DNA of 64,000 bases from CAWHJB01 sp963698715 (GCA_963698715.1 CAVORW010000003.1:124001-188000), one strand, 5' to 3'; positions 18,003-26,799 are shown, counted from the stretch's first letter. The notes: generated by a model not told the origin, from the sequence alone. Program-made: numbers and translations.

Positions 18003-18293
18003 TCAACATCCGGCGCGCTCGACAACTACCTCGCAGGTAGAAGCCGGAATGATCTCAACGCTGCCAGCCTGTTTAAACGGCTGCATGAAATTCTCAATGT
18101 TAGCTGGCGAATCGGACTCGACAATCAAAACAAAAGTGTGCTGGCCGTCCAGTACGGCATCACTTTGAATATCCACACCAAATTTGCGGGCATTCAAGCG
18201 ATTTATATGGGTCAGCAACATGGCACCGGCTTCCGGGTTTTTGGCCGGGCAGGTGGCGTCCGAATGTTGGTGGCGTACAAAATACAGAGACAT
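18003..18293 (-). CDS. Small conserved protein of unknown function in the cysteine operon
   Basis: A 96-residue protein beginning MSLYFVRHQHSDATCPA and ending CEVVVERAGC. The start is set by GGAGGAACAACCC before ATG 18293; an upstream ATG at 18383 has no such site. The alternation of predicted strands and helices suggests a small dimeric alpha/beta-barrel like EthD or muconolactone isomerase folds. Three cysteines, one at the very C-terminus, may matter in a sulfur operon. I do not recognise a named family. Position between mec and cysO implies a role in cysteine formation or sulfur delivery. Confidence 0.7.
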   Translation of the reverse strand: MSLYFVRHQHSDATCPAKNPEAGAMLLTHINRLNARKFGVDIQSDAVLDGQHTFVLIVESDSPANIENFMQPFKQAGSVEIIPASTCEVVVERAGC

Positions 18294-18414
18294 GGGTTGT
18301 TCCTCCAATAAATAATATTTATGTGAGCTCAGTAAAAATTGAGCACATAATCGGGAGCCTTCGTTGGACTGAATATTAGTCAATCTTAGCTAAATATCCG
18401 GTCTGACAGGCTTT

Positions 18415-18858
18415 TTATGATTTCATTTGTTCCGGAATTACTGCAATCAGTTCTTCCTTGAATTGGCTGCGGTCATCCTGCAGCCGCCAGGAGCGGCTGT
18501 CCTGAGCTTGCCCTGAGCTCACCGTTGTGATCAGATAAGAAAACCAGGGTAAAGCCCATTCCCGATCAAACTCTGATGGGTGGTTCAGTGAATCGGGGTG
18601 TGAATGGAAGATACCAACCACATCCAGCCCTAATCGCACAGCTTCCTGTTCGCCCCGAAGCATATCCTGAGGAGTGATCAGGTAGCGATTATGGCGGGCA
18701 CCGCTCTCACGCGAATTTTCCAGTGGAATTATTGCCAGCACGCGCCGCTGGCCACTCTTATCGTCTCCTAGCAGCAGCCCAGCGCCCTCGTCAGGATAAA
18801 CTGCTTCTAAAAATGTGTGAATCTGCTTAATGATTTCGAAGGTGAGTTGAATAGGCAT
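18415..18858 (-). CDS. mec: Mec-like JAMM metalloprotease (CysO-cysteine peptidase)
   Basis: A 147-residue JAB1/MPN domain protein. The zinc motif HSHPDSLNHPSEFD fits HxHx7SxxD, with an upstream glutamate in the first strand region (YPDEGAGLLLG). In Mycobacterium, Mec cleaves cysteine from the CysO-cysteine adduct. It lies 9 bases after cysM and upstream of cysO on the same transcript, which supports that role. Confidence 0.9.
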   Translation of the reverse strand: MPIQLTFEIIKQIHTFLEAVYPDEGAGLLLGDDKSGQRRVLAIIPLENSRESGARHNRYLITPQDMLRGEQEAVRLGLDVVGIFHSHPDSLNHPSEFDREWALPWFSYLITTVSSGQAQDSRSWRLQDDRSQFKEELIAVIPEQMKS

Positions 18859-18867
18859 GCTCAGAAT

Positions 18868-19821
18868 TTACTCTTCCGCTTCCCATAAAGCTTTATCACT
18901 CAGATACTTATAACCCGAATCGGGAAATATAGTCACGACCACGCCCGATTCCAGCCGCTGAGCTACCCGCAGCGCCAGGGCGGCATTAGCCGCACCAGAT
19001 ACACCTACCAGCAAGCCTTCTTCGTGGGCCAGCCGCCGGACCATCTGGCGGGCAGCTTCGGTGGTAATGATTTCGGTCTGGTCCAAGAGATCCTGGTCGT
19101 AGATACCTGGCACGATAGCTGTCGCCATGTGTTTAAAGCCTTCGATCCCGTTGATAGGGGTATCAGGCTGTCCACCGATTAGACGGATAGCTGGGTTGTA
19201 CTGTTTTAGGTAGCGACCAACGCCGGTCATTGTCCCAGAAGTACCCATACCGGCTACAAAATGGGTGATGGTGCCCTCGGTTTGCTGAATAATTTCTGGA
19301 CCAGTAGTGTGAAAATGGGCCTGCCAGTTGGCAGGATTATCATACTGGTTGGCATGGAAGTAGCGCTCGGGATGTTCGCTCAGCAGCTCCTGAACTTTGC
19401 GGATAGCCCCATCGGCGCCTTCCATCGCATCGGTCAGGATCAATTCTGCACCCAGAGCTCTCAGGATAGCGATCCGCTCCTGGCTGGCGTTGCTCGGCAT
19501 GGTCAGTGTGACTGGAATGCCCATGGCCGCGCCGAAAGTGGCGTAAGCGATACCGGTATTGCCAGATGTGGCGTCCAGCAGGCGTTTGCCTGGCGTGAGT
19601 GAGCCATCCGCAATTGCGGTGCGAATGATATTCAGGGCCGGGCGATCCTTAATCGAGCCGGCGGGATTGAACCATTCCGCTTTTGCATAGATCTGAACCT
19701 GCGAGGCGAGCTGACTGCCAAGTCTGTGCAAAGGAAGTAAGGGGGTATTCCCAACGATGGATTCCAGCCCACCTATTGGGTGGGTGCTGGTGTGCAGCTT
19801 TTGTGATATGACAAGATCCAT
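18868..19821 (-). CDS. cysM: CysM-type cysteine synthase (PLP enzyme)
   Basis: A 317-residue fold-type II PLP enzyme. The PLP lysine lies in PAGSIKDRPALN, the substrate loop in TSGNTGIAYA and the phosphate-binding loop in GMGTSGTMTGVGRYLK. The genomic partner set (mec, cysO, moeZ) indicates the CysM type that uses O-phosphoserine and CysO thiocarboxylate rather than free sulfide; serA at 26 kb would feed phosphoserine. A TTGGAG ribosome-binding site stands 7 bases before ATG. It is the first gene of the operon, behind a long structured leader with its own terminator. Confidence 0.93.
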   Translation of the reverse strand: MDLVISQKLHTSTHPIGGLESIVGNTPLLPLHRLGSQLASQVQIYAKAEWFNPAGSIKDRPALNIIRTAIADGSLTPGKRLLDATSGNTGIAYATFGAAMGIPVTLTMPSNASQERIAILRALGAELILTDAMEGADGAIRKVQELLSEHPERYFHANQYDNPANWQAHFHTTGPEIIQQTEGTITHFVAGMGTSGTMTGVGRYLKQYNPAIRLIGGQPDTPINGIEGFKHMATAIVPGIYDQDLLDQTEIITTEAARQMVRRLAHEEGLLVGVSGAANAALALRVAQRLESGVVVTIFPDSGYKYLSDKALWEAEE

Positions 19822-19851
19822 CTTATAACTCCAAATATATTAAAAACAAAA

Positions 19852-20024
19852 CGGCTAACAGATAATAAAAAAGGGCGGTGGACCGCGCACAGGTGCGCTA
19901 AGCTATGCGATTGAATTCGCAAGCGGGGTCGCAACCACCCTCGTCAAGTCTGTTAGCCGGAAGTAGCTGGGTGTTAGCTGCTTCAGTGGGTTTTCTGTGA
20001 CGAGACGGTGGCTACAATCCCCGC
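19852..20024 (-). promoter_or_regulatory. Structured leader with terminator/antiterminator upstream of cysM
   Basis: Read on the minus strand, GCGGGG, GCCACC and CGTC (19999-20024) can pair with GACGA, GGTGG and CCCCGC (19923-19945), closing a domain of about 100 nt with an inner hairpin (19961-19983). The same 3' strand, AGGGTGGT (19934-19941), can instead pair with ACCGCCCT (19871-19879), which is followed at once by TTTTTT (19867-19872): an intrinsic terminator. The two states exclude each other. A further 10-bp complement, CGGCTAACAG in the leader and CTGTTAGCCG after the terminator, spans both. AGGGTGG recalls a T-box, but UGGU does not suit the U73 of tRNA-Cys, and I could not place a specifier. 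Ligand unknown. Confidence 0.6.
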
Positions 20025-20234
20025 CTCAGACACATGCAAGCTTTCATCAAATGATGCTCCAGTTAAATGTTGATGGTCTTTGCTCTTAATTTGACAATGA
20101 GCAAACATCAAAATTATTATGATCAAACTAATAATAATTATATGCTACTCACGAACCCTGTCAAGAGGCTATTTCCACCATGTCGATAGGATTTGTAAAA
20201 TACTCATCTGGCTTTCATGAACAAGGTTGAGATG

Positions 20235-20260
20235 TTGGGCGGGGTTGATTACCCGCCCAA
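20235..20260. repeat. Hairpin after the kamA stop
   Basis: TTGGGCGGG (20235-20243) pairs with CCCGCCCAA (20252-20260). It lies 8 bases past the aminomutase stop codon on the minus strand and may act in 3'-end formation, although no T-run follows. Confidence 0.45.
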
Positions 20261-20267
20261 TCATGAA

Positions 20268-21618
20268 CTACTGGCCAGTTTCATCCACATCCTTTGGCTT
20301 TTCTCCAGCGCCGATACCTAATGGGATCCATTTAGCTGCGTCTTTCAGGCGATGTTGGAGGCCGCCCCGGTCGTGCAACTCGTCGAAGCCTTCTGGCTTA
20401 ATGAACATTTCGTCGCCTTCGAGCAGACCGAGCACCCCACTCTGGCCTGGCTCAGGGCGTTTCAAGGTAGGTTTAGCGGCCAATTCAGGCCGGTAGTCGG
20501 TCGGCTCTTCGTAGGTAGTGATGAAACCTTCATAGTTGCGCAAGATCACTTTATGATCTGATTGGCTGATCAGATACTGCGGCTGGACCGGGATTTTACC
20601 GCCTCCGCCCGGAGCGTCGATGATGAACTGGGGAACTGCGTAGCCGGATGTATGCCCGCGCAGGCCTTCAATGATCTCGATTCCCTTGGCAACCGGTGTG
20701 CGGAAATGGCCGGCGCCCTCTACCAGGTCGCACTGGTATAAGTAATAGGGCCGCACCCGGATGCGCACAAGGTCTTGGACCAGCTGGCGCTGAATATGAA
20801 CGTTGTCATTTACCCCTGCCAGGAGCACGGCCTGATTGCCGAGTGGTACTCCTGCCCGGCTCAACTTGTCACAAGCTTCAGCCAGCTCTGCAGAGATCTC
20901 GTTGGAGTGGTTCACGTGGATGTTGAGCCAAAACGGATGGTATTTTTGGAGCATATCGCATAGCTCGTCCGTTATCCGCATGGGCAGAAAGACCGGCACG
21001 CGCGAGCCGATCCGCACGATTTCGATATGTTCGATCTCGCGCAGGCGGCTCAATATTTCTTCCAGGATCTTAGGGTTGAGTACGAGCGGGTCGCCGCCAG
21101 AAAGCAGCACATCCCGCACCTGCGGGGTGCGTTTGAGGTATTCGATCTGCATTTCAAACTCAGCCGCGCGAGAAGGTGGCTGCAGGATCGCCCACAATTC
21201 TCGAGCGGGTGCAGTAGCGGCAGTAGCTGGCGCATTGAGTCGTTACCAGCATCAGCACTCGATCCGGGTAGCGATGAACCAGGCCTGGCACCGGTGAGTG
21301 GCGATCCTCCGCCAGGGAGTCTTCCATCATCGCAGTGAACGGTACCAGCTCAGTGTCGGTCGGCACAACCTGCTTCCGGATCGGATCGTTGGGATCTTCT
21401 GGATCGATCAGCGATATAAAGTAAGGGGTGATGTCTACTCGGAACAGCCCTGAAGCTGATAGGGCTTTACGCTCGCTCTCGGTCAGGGGTAGAACTTTCT
21501 CGAACTCTTCGACGGTGTTGATCCGGTTGCTGAGCTGCCAGCGCCAGCTGCTCCATTTCTCGTCTGGAACATCAGCATAAAAAGGTGCTCGCTTGGATAC
21601 AAATGGGTTTCTAGCCAT
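20268..21618 (-). CDS. kamA: Lysine 2,3-aminomutase family radical SAM protein, broken by a one-base frameshift
   Basis: ATG 21618 has a good GGAGGAGTTCTCA site. The N-terminal part runs to about 21167 and contains the radical-SAM cluster motif CASYCRYCTR. After one extra base in the GCGCGGCTGAG stretch (about 21163-21170) the frame continues EFEMQIEYLKRTPQVRDVLL, SGGDPLVLNPK, and the PLP lysine segment DAPGGGGKIPVQPQYL. Joined length is about 449 residues, normal for the family. It would interconvert L-lysine and beta-lysine, often for osmolyte synthesis; no acetyltransferase neighbour is visible. All catalytic motifs are intact, so either a recent mutation or a sequence error explains the break. 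Confidence 0.85.
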
Positions 21619-21749
21619 TGAGAGAACTCCTCCTACGGAATAAACCAGTAATTTATCTTGAGTATAGCCGGCCTGTGATTGTGTCAGGTGGCTGAGCAAA
21701 TCAACTTTTAGAACGTCAATTGGTAACTACGAAGCCAGTATTCGTATAC

Positions 21750-21832
21750 GTTGTATAAGAGGCACATGGGAGGACGGAAGCTTACACGCCCACCACTTCT
21801 GCCTAAACAGTTTGGGCTCAAGTAGATACAAC
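21750..21832. ncRNA. Possible structured RNA upstream of kamA
   Basis: In the 435-base gap 21619-22054 there is no gene. GTTGTAT (21750-21756) pairs with ATACAAC (21826-21832); inside, GGCA (21761-21764) pairs with TGCC (21800-21803) and GGG with CCC, giving a nested 83-base fold. It could be an untranslated leader of kamA or an independent small RNA. I could not match it to a known RNA family. Low confidence. Confidence 0.2.
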
Positions 21833-22054
21833 AGTTGTTAGATCGCCGCTGCGGGAGGGTCGTGATCTGTGCGGTGAAACCCTGCGATTTCGGAAGGGAT
21901 CATGGTCTCATGCATAGCTATATTGTACGAGATTTGCACCAGTCCAGTCAATCCATTCCGGCGATTTCACAGGCGAGGGGGCTGCTGCCCACAACAAGCT
22001 TGCCGGTTTTTTGACTGTGTAAAGTTCTTATAACCCATTTCAGGCAATTTGCGA

Positions 22055-23071
22055 TTAGGGGCTGATGAGAAACTGCACACTGGAAAGATGGCGCAGTGGA
22101 GACATCTGCTCTCCGTCTTCGTACACCACCAGTCGGACCGAGCTGAAACCGCTCACCTGGTATGGCACCTCCACTGCAAAGCTGCCGTATGCTTCTCCAT
22201 CTTTCCGGTCAACAGCCGCTAGCCGCTGACCGACGACTTGATTATTGTCATTGATGATCTCGACATGCAGCGGCCGATCAGTGTCCGGATTGGCCAGTCC
22301 GGATACTACCAGCGTCCCGCCCTGGATCAATGTATTGACCACTGGCTGCTGGATAATGATATCTTCCAGCAGGGCATCCGATGGGTTGATATCTTCCTGT
22401 CCAAGGGAGAGCAGAATCAGGTCCACCGAATTAAGAACCACCACCCGCCCGGCCTCGTCTTGAGCACTGATTACCAGCCTTCCAACCTCCGCGGCAGCCC
22501 GGATGCCAAATTCAAGTTTAACATTCATATTGACCCGCGCCCCGGGCGTGGTGTTAAAGGTTGTGATCTGGCGTACCAGCTGGCGGCCGTCTTCGCCGAA
22601 CAATTCGAGCGTCACGCGGCCGCGCTCTCCGGGTCGCAGGTAAGCGCTGACTTCAATTGGAGAGACCACTTTGGACAGGTCACCAGGTTTGAAGATCTGG
22701 ACACCTGCAATGGGTAGTTCGGGCGTTGGGGTAAGGGTTGGACCGGAGGTTGGGGTTTCAATGTTCGGCGGGAGCTCAGTGCCCGCCAGGCTGGCTGTAG
22801 GCGAAGCAGTCTGATTTGAAGCATTTGTTTCGGTTGGGAGGGGTGTTTCCGTGGCTGGGATCGTTTTAGTCTGACTGGTTTGGTTGTCTGTCAGGGTTGG
22901 AGAGTTACCGGCCTCCAGAGTCAAGGCAATAACTGTTGGTAAATATTCTTGTGGCAGAGGAGTTGGGAGACTGGGTTGGGACAAACCAGAGCAAGCAGAC
23001 AGCCAGAAAGCCAGCAAGGCGAAGCAAAGCATGGGCAATCTTTTTGAGATGGGACCAGGGGCAAACCTCAT
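22055..23071 (-). CDS. Lipoprotein with C-terminal Gmad2-like domain
   Basis: About 338 residues. From ATG 23071 there is a signal peptide with lipobox LSACSG, then a Thr/Pro-rich spacer (about residues 40-125), a middle beta-rich domain (GVQIFKPGDLSKVVSPIEVSAYLRPG) and a C-terminal Ig-like segment (QQPVVNTLIQGGTLVVSG) that resembles the Gmad2 domain of spore-germination and surface proteins. Function is unknown; it should be anchored outside the membrane. It starts 7 bases after a response-regulator gene. Confidence 0.7.
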   Translation of the reverse strand: MRFAPGPISKRLPMLCFALLAFWLSACSGLSQPSLPTPLPQEYLPTVIALTLEAGNSPTLTDNQTSQTKTIPATETPLPTETNASNQTASPTASLAGTELPPNIETPTSGPTLTPTPELPIAGVQIFKPGDLSKVVSPIEVSAYLRPGERGRVTLELFGEDGRQLVRQITTFNTTPGARVNMNVKLEFGIRAAAEVGRLVISAQDEAGRVVVLNSVDLILLSLGQEDINPSDALLEDIIIQQPVVNTLIQGGTLVVSGLANPDTDRPLHVEIINDNNQVVGQRLAAVDRKDGEAYGSFAVEVPYQVSGFSSVRLVVYEDGEQMSPLRHLSSVQFLISP

Positions 23072-23078
23072 GGCGCCG

Positions 23079-23444
23079 CTAGGGTTCCGTGTACTGGCGG
23101 ATGATCTCAATCAGTTTTTGCAGGCGAACCGGTTTGGTGAGGTATTCCCAGGCCCCGGCGGCTTTGGCGAGATCTTCGGCCTCTTGTTCGACGCTGGCGG
23201 TTAACATGCAGATGGGGACATTTTGAATTACTTCCAGATTGTTTAACTGGCTGATCAGCTCGTGCCCGCTAATATCTGGCAGACGCATATCGATAAAGAT
23301 CAAATCCGGTGGAGTCCTGGCGGCTTTAACCAATGCCTCCTGGCCGTTACTGGCAATTACTGCCTGATGTCCAAAGATTTGGACGGCTCGGGTCATTGTC
23401 TCCAGCGTATCGGGATCATCATCGACAAAAAGAATGCATGCCAT
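23079..23444 (-). CDS. Stand-alone response regulator receiver protein (CheY-like)
   Basis: A 121-residue receiver domain: acidic pocket FVDDDPDT, phosphoacceptor aspartate in LIFIDMRLPDISG, conserved T/S in CMLTAS and lysine in LTKPVR. No output domain. The start at ATG 23444 is chosen because the receiver fold begins there; an upstream extension would run into the palindrome at 23571. No histidine kinase is nearby. It shares an operon with the following lipoprotein gene. Confidence 0.88.
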   Translation of the reverse strand: MACILFVDDDPDTLETMTRAVQIFGHQAVIASNGQEALVKAARTPPDLIFIDMRLPDISGHELISQLNNLEVIQNVPICMLTASVEQEAEDLAKAAGAWEYLTKPVRLQKLIEIIRQYTEP

Positions 23445-23570
23445 CGTTGTTCTATGCCAGTTTCGCCCGTTTGATTTACCTTGCTTACCCCACACGATTT
23501 TACCACAGCCAGTTATGTCTCCGGCCCAACGGATATCGAGCGGTGTGCTAATAGTTTTTTGATTTTTTTT

Positions 23571-23612
23571 GTGGTTCGCAATCTTAGGGGCGCCCCTAAG
23601 ATTGCGAACCAC
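23571..23612. repeat. Perfect 42-bp palindrome
   Basis: GTGGTTCGCAATCTTAGGGG and its exact reverse complement meet with no loop (21 bp per arm). It lies between the carboxypeptidase stop codon (23624, minus strand) and the response regulator. The flanks GTGTGCTAATAG and TATAGTCCTTAAAGC weakly recall group C ends. A loop-free palindrome this long is unstable in many hosts, so its intactness suggests recent origin or selection. Confidence 0.7.
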
Positions 23613-23623
23613 ATTTATAGTCC

Positions 23624-25126
23624 TTAAAGCCCGTAAATCTTCCTGTATTTACCATTCAGATAACGAACATACGGAGCAGGGTCGATCTTTGATCCGGTCA
23701 CACGCTGGACAAGTTCCTGGGGTTCGAACATACTGCCATGACGGTGGATGTTCTCTCGCAGCCAGGCCAGCAGCGATTCAAATTTACCCTGACGAATCTG
23801 ATCCTCCAGGTCGGGAATTTGTTGGTTAATCAATTCCCAAAGCTGGACGGAGATAAGGTTTCCCAGGGCGTAGGTGGAGAAATACCCGATCATTCCGCCC
23901 GACCAGTGCACATCTTGCAAGATGCCTGTAGCGTCATTGGATGGTAAAACACCCAGATAATCTTCCATGCGGCTGTTCCAGGCGTCTGGCAGATCTTTGG
24001 CAAGCAGACCACCTTCCATCATGGCAATTTCCATTTCCAGCCTTAGCATGATATGGAGGTTGTAAGTGGCTTCATCAGCCTCCACCCGGATCAAGGATGG
24101 CATAACTTTGTTGATGCCCTTGTAGAAGCTGTCCAGGTCGAGGCTGCCAAGCTGGCTGGGGAAGTAAGCCTGCAGCCTGGGATAAAAGTGCTCCCAGAAA
24201 GGCATGGAACGGCCAACCAGGTTTTCCCACATTCGTGATTGGGATTCATGAATCGCCAGTGAGGCGCCGCCAGTTAGGGGAGTGCGGCTCAAAGTATGGT
24301 CGATGCCCAGTTCATACAGAGCGTGTCCGGCCTCGTGCATCGTACCGAACAGCGCTGGATTGAGGAAATTTGGGTTGACGCGGGTGGTGATGCGGACATC
24401 GTCGATCCCGAAATTGGTAGTGAATGGGTGGGCCGATTTATCCTGTCGGCCCCGTTTCCAGTCGTAACCGAATTTGGTGATTACTTCCACTCCAAAATCC
24501 CACTGCTTCTGTTCATCAAAAGACTGGTGCAGGAACGTGTCTTCCACCTGTGGGCGCTCGGAGATCGCTCGAAGCAGTTCAACCTGCTGGGGCCGTAAAG
24601 CCTCGAATATGGCTTTGACATCGGCTGTCTTTAATCCGGGCTCAAAGTCATCCAACAGCGGATCATAAATATGGTCGAAGGGTTTAAAAATAGAAGCGTA
24701 GCGCTGGCGGAGATCAATGATCTTTTCCAGCGAAGGTTGGAATTTGCCATAATTATCTTCTGCGCGTGCCTGTTGCCAGATCTGGAAGGCTGCTGAGGTA
24801 AGCTGGGCAAACTCGACCACCATTTCTGGCGGTACTTTAGTCTCTTTGTCGTAGTTTCTGCGGGTTACTTTTACCAGTCGGGCCTCGAAGGAATCCGGGT
24901 CCAGTTGAGCAACCTGCGGCACGAGATCTTCCAGCAGCCGTCCTACTTCGTCGGAAGTGAACTTTCTATGGGCAATCTGGCTGAGGGTTGCCAGCTGGTT
25001 GCCGCGATCCTCGGCCCCCCCAGCAGGCATATAAGTTTGCTGATCCCAGCCAAGTAGGGCGGTGGCGTTGTTTACATCGGCCACTTCGGCCAAAATTTCT
25101 TTGAGTTGGTTGATTTTTTCTTCCAT
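23624..25126 (-). CDS. Carboxypeptidase Taq (M32 family metallopeptidase)
   Basis: A 500-residue thermostable-type metallocarboxypeptidase. The zinc motif HEAGH (GTMHEAGHALYELGIDH) is present, followed by the family segments ESQSRMWENLVGRS and GINKVMPSLIRVEADEATYNLHI. It is expected in the cytoplasm and removes C-terminal residues other than proline. Length is normal. Monocistronic, with about 160 bases without a gene before serA downstream promoter side. Confidence 0.94.
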   Translation of the reverse strand: MEEKINQLKEILAEVADVNNATALLGWDQQTYMPAGGAEDRGNQLATLSQIAHRKFTSDEVGRLLEDLVPQVAQLDPDSFEARLVKVTRRNYDKETKVPPEMVVEFAQLTSAAFQIWQQARAEDNYGKFQPSLEKIIDLRQRYASIFKPFDHIYDPLLDDFEPGLKTADVKAIFEALRPQQVELLRAISERPQVEDTFLHQSFDEQKQWDFGVEVITKFGYDWKRGRQDKSAHPFTTNFGIDDVRITTRVNPNFLNPALFGTMHEAGHALYELGIDHTLSRTPLTGGASLAIHESQSRMWENLVGRSMPFWEHFYPRLQAYFPSQLGSLDLDSFYKGINKVMPSLIRVEADEATYNLHIMLRLEMEIAMMEGGLLAKDLPDAWNSRMEDYLGVLPSNDATGILQDVHWSGGMIGYFSTYALGNLISVQLWELINQQIPDLEDQIRQGKFESLLAWLRENIHRHGSMFEPQELVQRVTGSKIDPAPYVRYLNGKYRKIYGL

Positions 25127-25285
25127 TGTGCTCCTTATTGGGTGGTTAGAACGGTTTAAATAATAATAGGGTAGATCGATTAAACATGGAAAAGTGCTGT
25201 GCTACCGATCAGGCTTGGGTTCTTCATCGTGCTGTTAAGGTTCCTTGCACGCAATCCGGTTTGTTCAAAGCTAAAACGAAGCGGC

Positions 25286-26227
25286 TTAAACGATCTTCCA
25301 GCGCAATGGATCACCACGTAAGGCAGCCAGCACCTCGGTAGCGATATCCTCGGCCGTTCTGATCTGAGCTTCTACGGTTTGTGCGGCGATATGTGGGGTT
25401 GCGATCAAGTTAGGATGTGAGACCAAGGCGGTCAGTCCTGGAGGCTCGTTGGTGAATACGTCCAGTGCTGCCCCCGCGACCTGCCCCGATTCGAGCGCTC
25501 CATGCAGAGCGGTTTCATTGACCACGCCGCCGCGGGCGGTGCAGATCAAACGCACGCCGCGCTTCATCTGGCCGAATGCCTGCCCATCGAGTAAATTGCG
25601 TGTCTCTGGGGTAAGCGGCACATGCAAGGTGATAAAATCGGATTGGGTAAAAAGTTCCAGCTGGCTGGCGGGCTTCGCGCCACGCGTTCGGATCTCATCC
25701 AGCGCGCGCCGCGGGTCATGCCCTAAGACTTGCATGCCTAAGGCAGCCGCTCGAGTTGCAACCGCTGCCCCAATATTGCCCATGCCAATAATGCCAAGGG
25801 TTTTGCCGTATAACTCGATCCCCATCAGCTGGTCCTTGATCCACCGTCCGCTTTTCAGCTCCCTGTCCGCACGGGGAATGGTGCGTGCCAAAGCTAACAT
25901 CATCGCCAGGGTATGTTCAGCCACAGCCAGGGTAGTTGCACGCGGCGAGTTGATCACTCGAACATCGTGGGCATTTGCAGCAGCTAGATCAACGTTGTCC
26001 ACGCCCACACCTGCTCGTCCAACAACTTTTAGTCGCCCGGCTGCCTGAAACACCTGGGCTGTAACTTTTGTACGACCTCGTACGATCATGGCGTCATAAT
26101 TCGCTGCACTGCGCAGGAGCTCGTCAGCGCTGATTCCAGCGCAATCATCCACGTGAGCCGAAGCGCTTAATATTTCCTGCCCGTTTTCTTCCAGACCATC
26201 GGTAAGCAGGATGTTCCATTTTGGCAT
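25286..26227 (-). CDS. serA: D-3-phosphoglycerate dehydrogenase, short form
   Basis: About 313 residues: D-isomer 2-hydroxyacid dehydrogenase with NAD-binding GIIGMGNIGAAVATRA, catalytic Arg in TARGGVVNE, Glu in NEPP and His in PHIAAQT. The regulatory ACT and intervening domains of long SerA proteins are missing. It makes 3-phosphohydroxypyruvate for phosphoserine, which the CysM/CysO route above can use directly. ATG 26227 is preceded by TGGAGTTAAAT. It is divergent from cutA. Confidence 0.88.
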   Translation of the reverse strand: MPKWNILLTDGLEENGQEILSASAHVDDCAGISADELLRSAANYDAMIVRGRTKVTAQVFQAAGRLKVVGRAGVGVDNVDLAAANAHDVRVINSPRATTLAVAEHTLAMMLALARTIPRADRELKSGRWIKDQLMGIELYGKTLGIIGMGNIGAAVATRAAALGMQVLGHDPRRALDEIRTRGAKPASQLELFTQSDFITLHVPLTPETRNLLDGQAFGQMKRGVRLICTARGGVVNETALHGALESGQVAGAALDVFTNEPPGLTALVSHPNLIATPHIAAQTVEAQIRTAEDIATEVLAALRGDPLRWKIV

Positions 26228-26324
26228 ATTTAACTCCATTGTATGGGAGGGCTTGACAAGAATGATGCGTTTAATTGTGATCCATACCAATCTGATTTTA
26301 CCGCACAACCTGGCCCCAAAACAA

Positions 26325-26443
26325 TTCCCAAAAATGGCTCTTCAGGAATTACTGGGGTAGATCCCCAAATCTGGGACATACGCACAGAAATTCCCAATGA
26401 TCCCAAAAAATAAGGGTCTTTAGGATTTGCTGGGGTGGTCCCC
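26325..26443. repeat. Diverged direct repeat in the serA-cutA intergenic region
   Basis: Two copies (26325-26366 and 26401-26443) share the pattern CCCAAAAA, CTTYAGGAWTT, CTGGGGT and TCCCC. Spacing is about 77 bases. The copies lie in the shared promoter region of the divergent genes serA and cutA and may reflect a duplicated operator, or simply drifted duplication. Confidence 0.45.
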
Positions 26444-26478
26444 CACAGGGATTCCAGGCAAACCAAAGAGAGGTGAAA

Positions 26479-26799
26479 ATGCAAGAGCAGTTAATTGTCG
26501 TTTTAATCACTGCGCCTTCAGCGGATGTGGGTGAGGAAATTGCCCGGCATTTGGTTGAAAATAAGCTGGCCGCTTGTGTGAACCAGGCCGGGGCAGTCCA
26601 GTCCCTCTACCAATGGCAAGGATCAGTTCATCAGGATGAGGAAACCTTGTTAATTGTAAAGAGCCGTATGGATCTTTTCGAGCAGCTTGCCTCCCTGGTG
26701 CAGTCCCTCCACCCCTATGAAGTCCCTGAGATCATCGCCTTGCCAATCATAGCGGGTTTATCCGAGTACATGAATTGGATTGTGGAATCGACCGGATGA
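26479..26799 (+). CDS. cutA: Divalent-cation tolerance protein CutA
   Basis: A 106-residue trimeric CutA1 protein. The family motifs LVENKLAACVNQ, SLYQWQG, EETLLIVKS and HPYEVPEIIALPI are all present. It is small and compact, with a role in metal tolerance proposed in E. coli and not well understood elsewhere. ATG 26479 with AGAGAGGTG is preferred over GTG 26473. Confidence 0.95.
   Translation: MQEQLIVVLITAPSADVGEEIARHLVENKLAACVNQAGAVQSLYQWQGSVHQDEETLLIVKSRMDLFEQLASLVQSLHPYEVPEIIALPIIAGLSEYMNWIVESTG

Noticed and set aside
19867..20040. A plain T-box call for the cysM leader
   Set aside because: AGGGTGG is present, but the UGGU bulge does not match tRNA-Cys and no specifier loop could be placed, so it is reported only as a structured leader.
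26230..26484. An 84-residue open frame over the serA-cutA gap
   Set aside because: It is made from the diverged repeat units and overlaps both promoters; no start site signal.
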